Assembly (NCBI GenBank): GCA_022711465.1
Contig: JAKLEZ010000003.1
Coordinates: 62,001-126,000 of the forward strand
Direction of reading: 5' to 3'
Length of the DNA: 64,000 nt
DNA from: Planctomycetota bacterium
GTDB lineage: Bacteria; Planctomycetota; Phycisphaerae; UBA1845; PWPN01
Within the stretch, counting starts at the first letter, position 1. Every line of letters begins with the position of its first letter. This document shows, piece after piece, positions 63,510 through 64,000 of the stretch. The notes below the pieces were generated by a model, which did not search any database, had not been told where the DNA came from, and saw only the letters and a list, made by a program, of their open reading frames with translations. A program made the translations under genes and the position numbers.

Positions 63510-64000
63510 TCAGGGTTCCCCAGTGGCCGCCATCACCGCCTCCCACAACCCCCGCCCGCCGGCGGCGTTGGTCATGATAACCAGACCCGAACCGCGTTGC
63601 CGGTCGAACTCGCAGTAGCAGCGGAAGCCGGTGCCGTTCGAGCCGCCGTGATGGATGCGATCTCCGGACTCGGTGGCATCCATCGCCCAGCCCAGGCCCC
63701 AGTAGAGGTCCTTCGAAAGCCGCTTGCCCGATCGAACGATCGACTCGCGACCTTCGGCCCGTGTGGTCCGGGTGAGCATGGCCTTGATCGACGCCTCGCT
63801 CAGCGAGTGGGGCGCGGATCGGTCCTGCCGGATCATCTCGATCAAGAAAACGGCGTATTCGGCCGGTGTGCAGTAGAGCGAGAAGGCCGAGTTGGGCTCG
63901 CGGTACAATGGGCGCTTGGGTCGGACCTTGCCCTGCTCGTCGTGACCCGCGGCCGCGAGCTGGTCAAATCGGTCTTGCCATGTGTAGCTGCTGGTCGTGA
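63510..64000 (-). CDS. Beta-lactamase-fold serine hydrolase, 3' part only
   Basis: About 163 residues of the C-terminal half of a class C beta-lactamase-like protein, running off the right edge of the window. The visible part has YWGLGWAMD and, later, HHGGSNGTGFRCYCEFD, in which HGGSNG is the usual third catalytic motif (KTG equivalent). FSLYCTPAEYAVFLIEMI also fits. The active-site SxxK motif would lie beyond the window. Such proteins include esterases and penicillin-binding-like hydrolases; the substrate is unknown. An apparent start at 63908 is only an internal TTG, as the frame stays open to the edge. Confidence 0.83.
   Translation of the reverse strand, partial: TTSSYTWQDRFDQLAAAGHDEQGKVRPKRPLYREPNSAFSLYCTPAEYAVFLIEMIRQDRSAPHSLSEASIKAMLTRTTRAEGRESIVRSGKRLSKDLYWGLGWAMDATESGDRIHHGGSNGTGFRCYCEFDRQRGSGLVIMTNAAGGRGLWEAVMAATGEP

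Noticed and set aside
1..64000. CRISPR arrays, tRNA or rRNA genes, insertion sequences, prophage
   Set aside because: Gaps were read for direct repeats, cloverleaf-like T-loop sequences and transposase motifs; none was found. The only tandem repeats are inside coding sequence.

Overview
The window looks like chromosomal DNA of a GC-rich planctomycete, probably of the Phycisphaerae or a related class. This is inferred from high GC, secreted proteins full of Thr/Ala/Pro/Gln linkers of the TTRPA/ATQPA type, a dockerin-like single EF-hand tail, several polysaccharide-active enzymes, and scattered small operons. No rRNA, tRNA, CRISPR array, transposase or phage gene was found. Genes are dense and most starts have a GGAGG-like ribosome binding site.

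Region 1 (about 0.3-28.4 kb, minus strand) is one long type II secretion / type IV pilus-like operon. It reads gspF, gspG, gspH, gspI, gspJ, gspK, a PilM-PilN (GspL-like) fusion, a PilO/GspM-like protein, a giant 3732-residue protein of about 35 secretin N modules, a 1720-residue secretin with about 14 more N modules and the outer-membrane channel domain, a lipoprotein and a small anchored protein. Genes overlap or nearly touch (ATGA, TAGTG, 11-bp overlap). A candidate promoter lies at 28355-28383. This is the most unusual part of the window. The secretin appears split: the N0 domain is in the giant protein and the channel is in the next gene, and the break falls in the middle of one N module. 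Three of the four minor pseudopilins and the giant protein also carry long Gly/Ser/Arg-rich insertions. No gspE, gspC or prepilin peptidase gene is adjacent. A complete iscX lies at the left edge.

Region 2 (28.4-44.9 kb) is mixed. It holds a secreted dockerin-like protein beside the secretion operon, a serine-hydrolase-like lipoprotein, an amidohydrolase, a zinc-ribbon membrane protein, and a two-gene glycan-type unit (nucleotidyltransferase fused to a radical-SAM-like domain that has lost its cluster cysteines, plus a DUF115/Maf protein). It also has cstA, a minimal zincin, sppA, a DUF2961 (GH172-like) protein and an FG-GAP/VCBS propeller protein. A clear hairpin terminator follows at 44820-44864.

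Region 3 (44.9-50.7 kb, minus strand) has a compact trio (stand-alone ABC ATPase, G3E GTPase, 4Fe-4S protein) that looks like a metallocofactor or protein-activation system, and then an orphan CHASE/PAS hybrid sensor histidine kinase.

Region 4 (51.2-64 kb) has a secreted GH38 mannosidase-like enzyme, a small conserved protein, a secreted propeller protein, an S55 (SpoIVB-like) peptidase, rnc, nfi (endonuclease V), a FlgT-N-like secreted protein, hisA, and the 3' part of a beta-lactamase-fold serine hydrolase running off the right edge.
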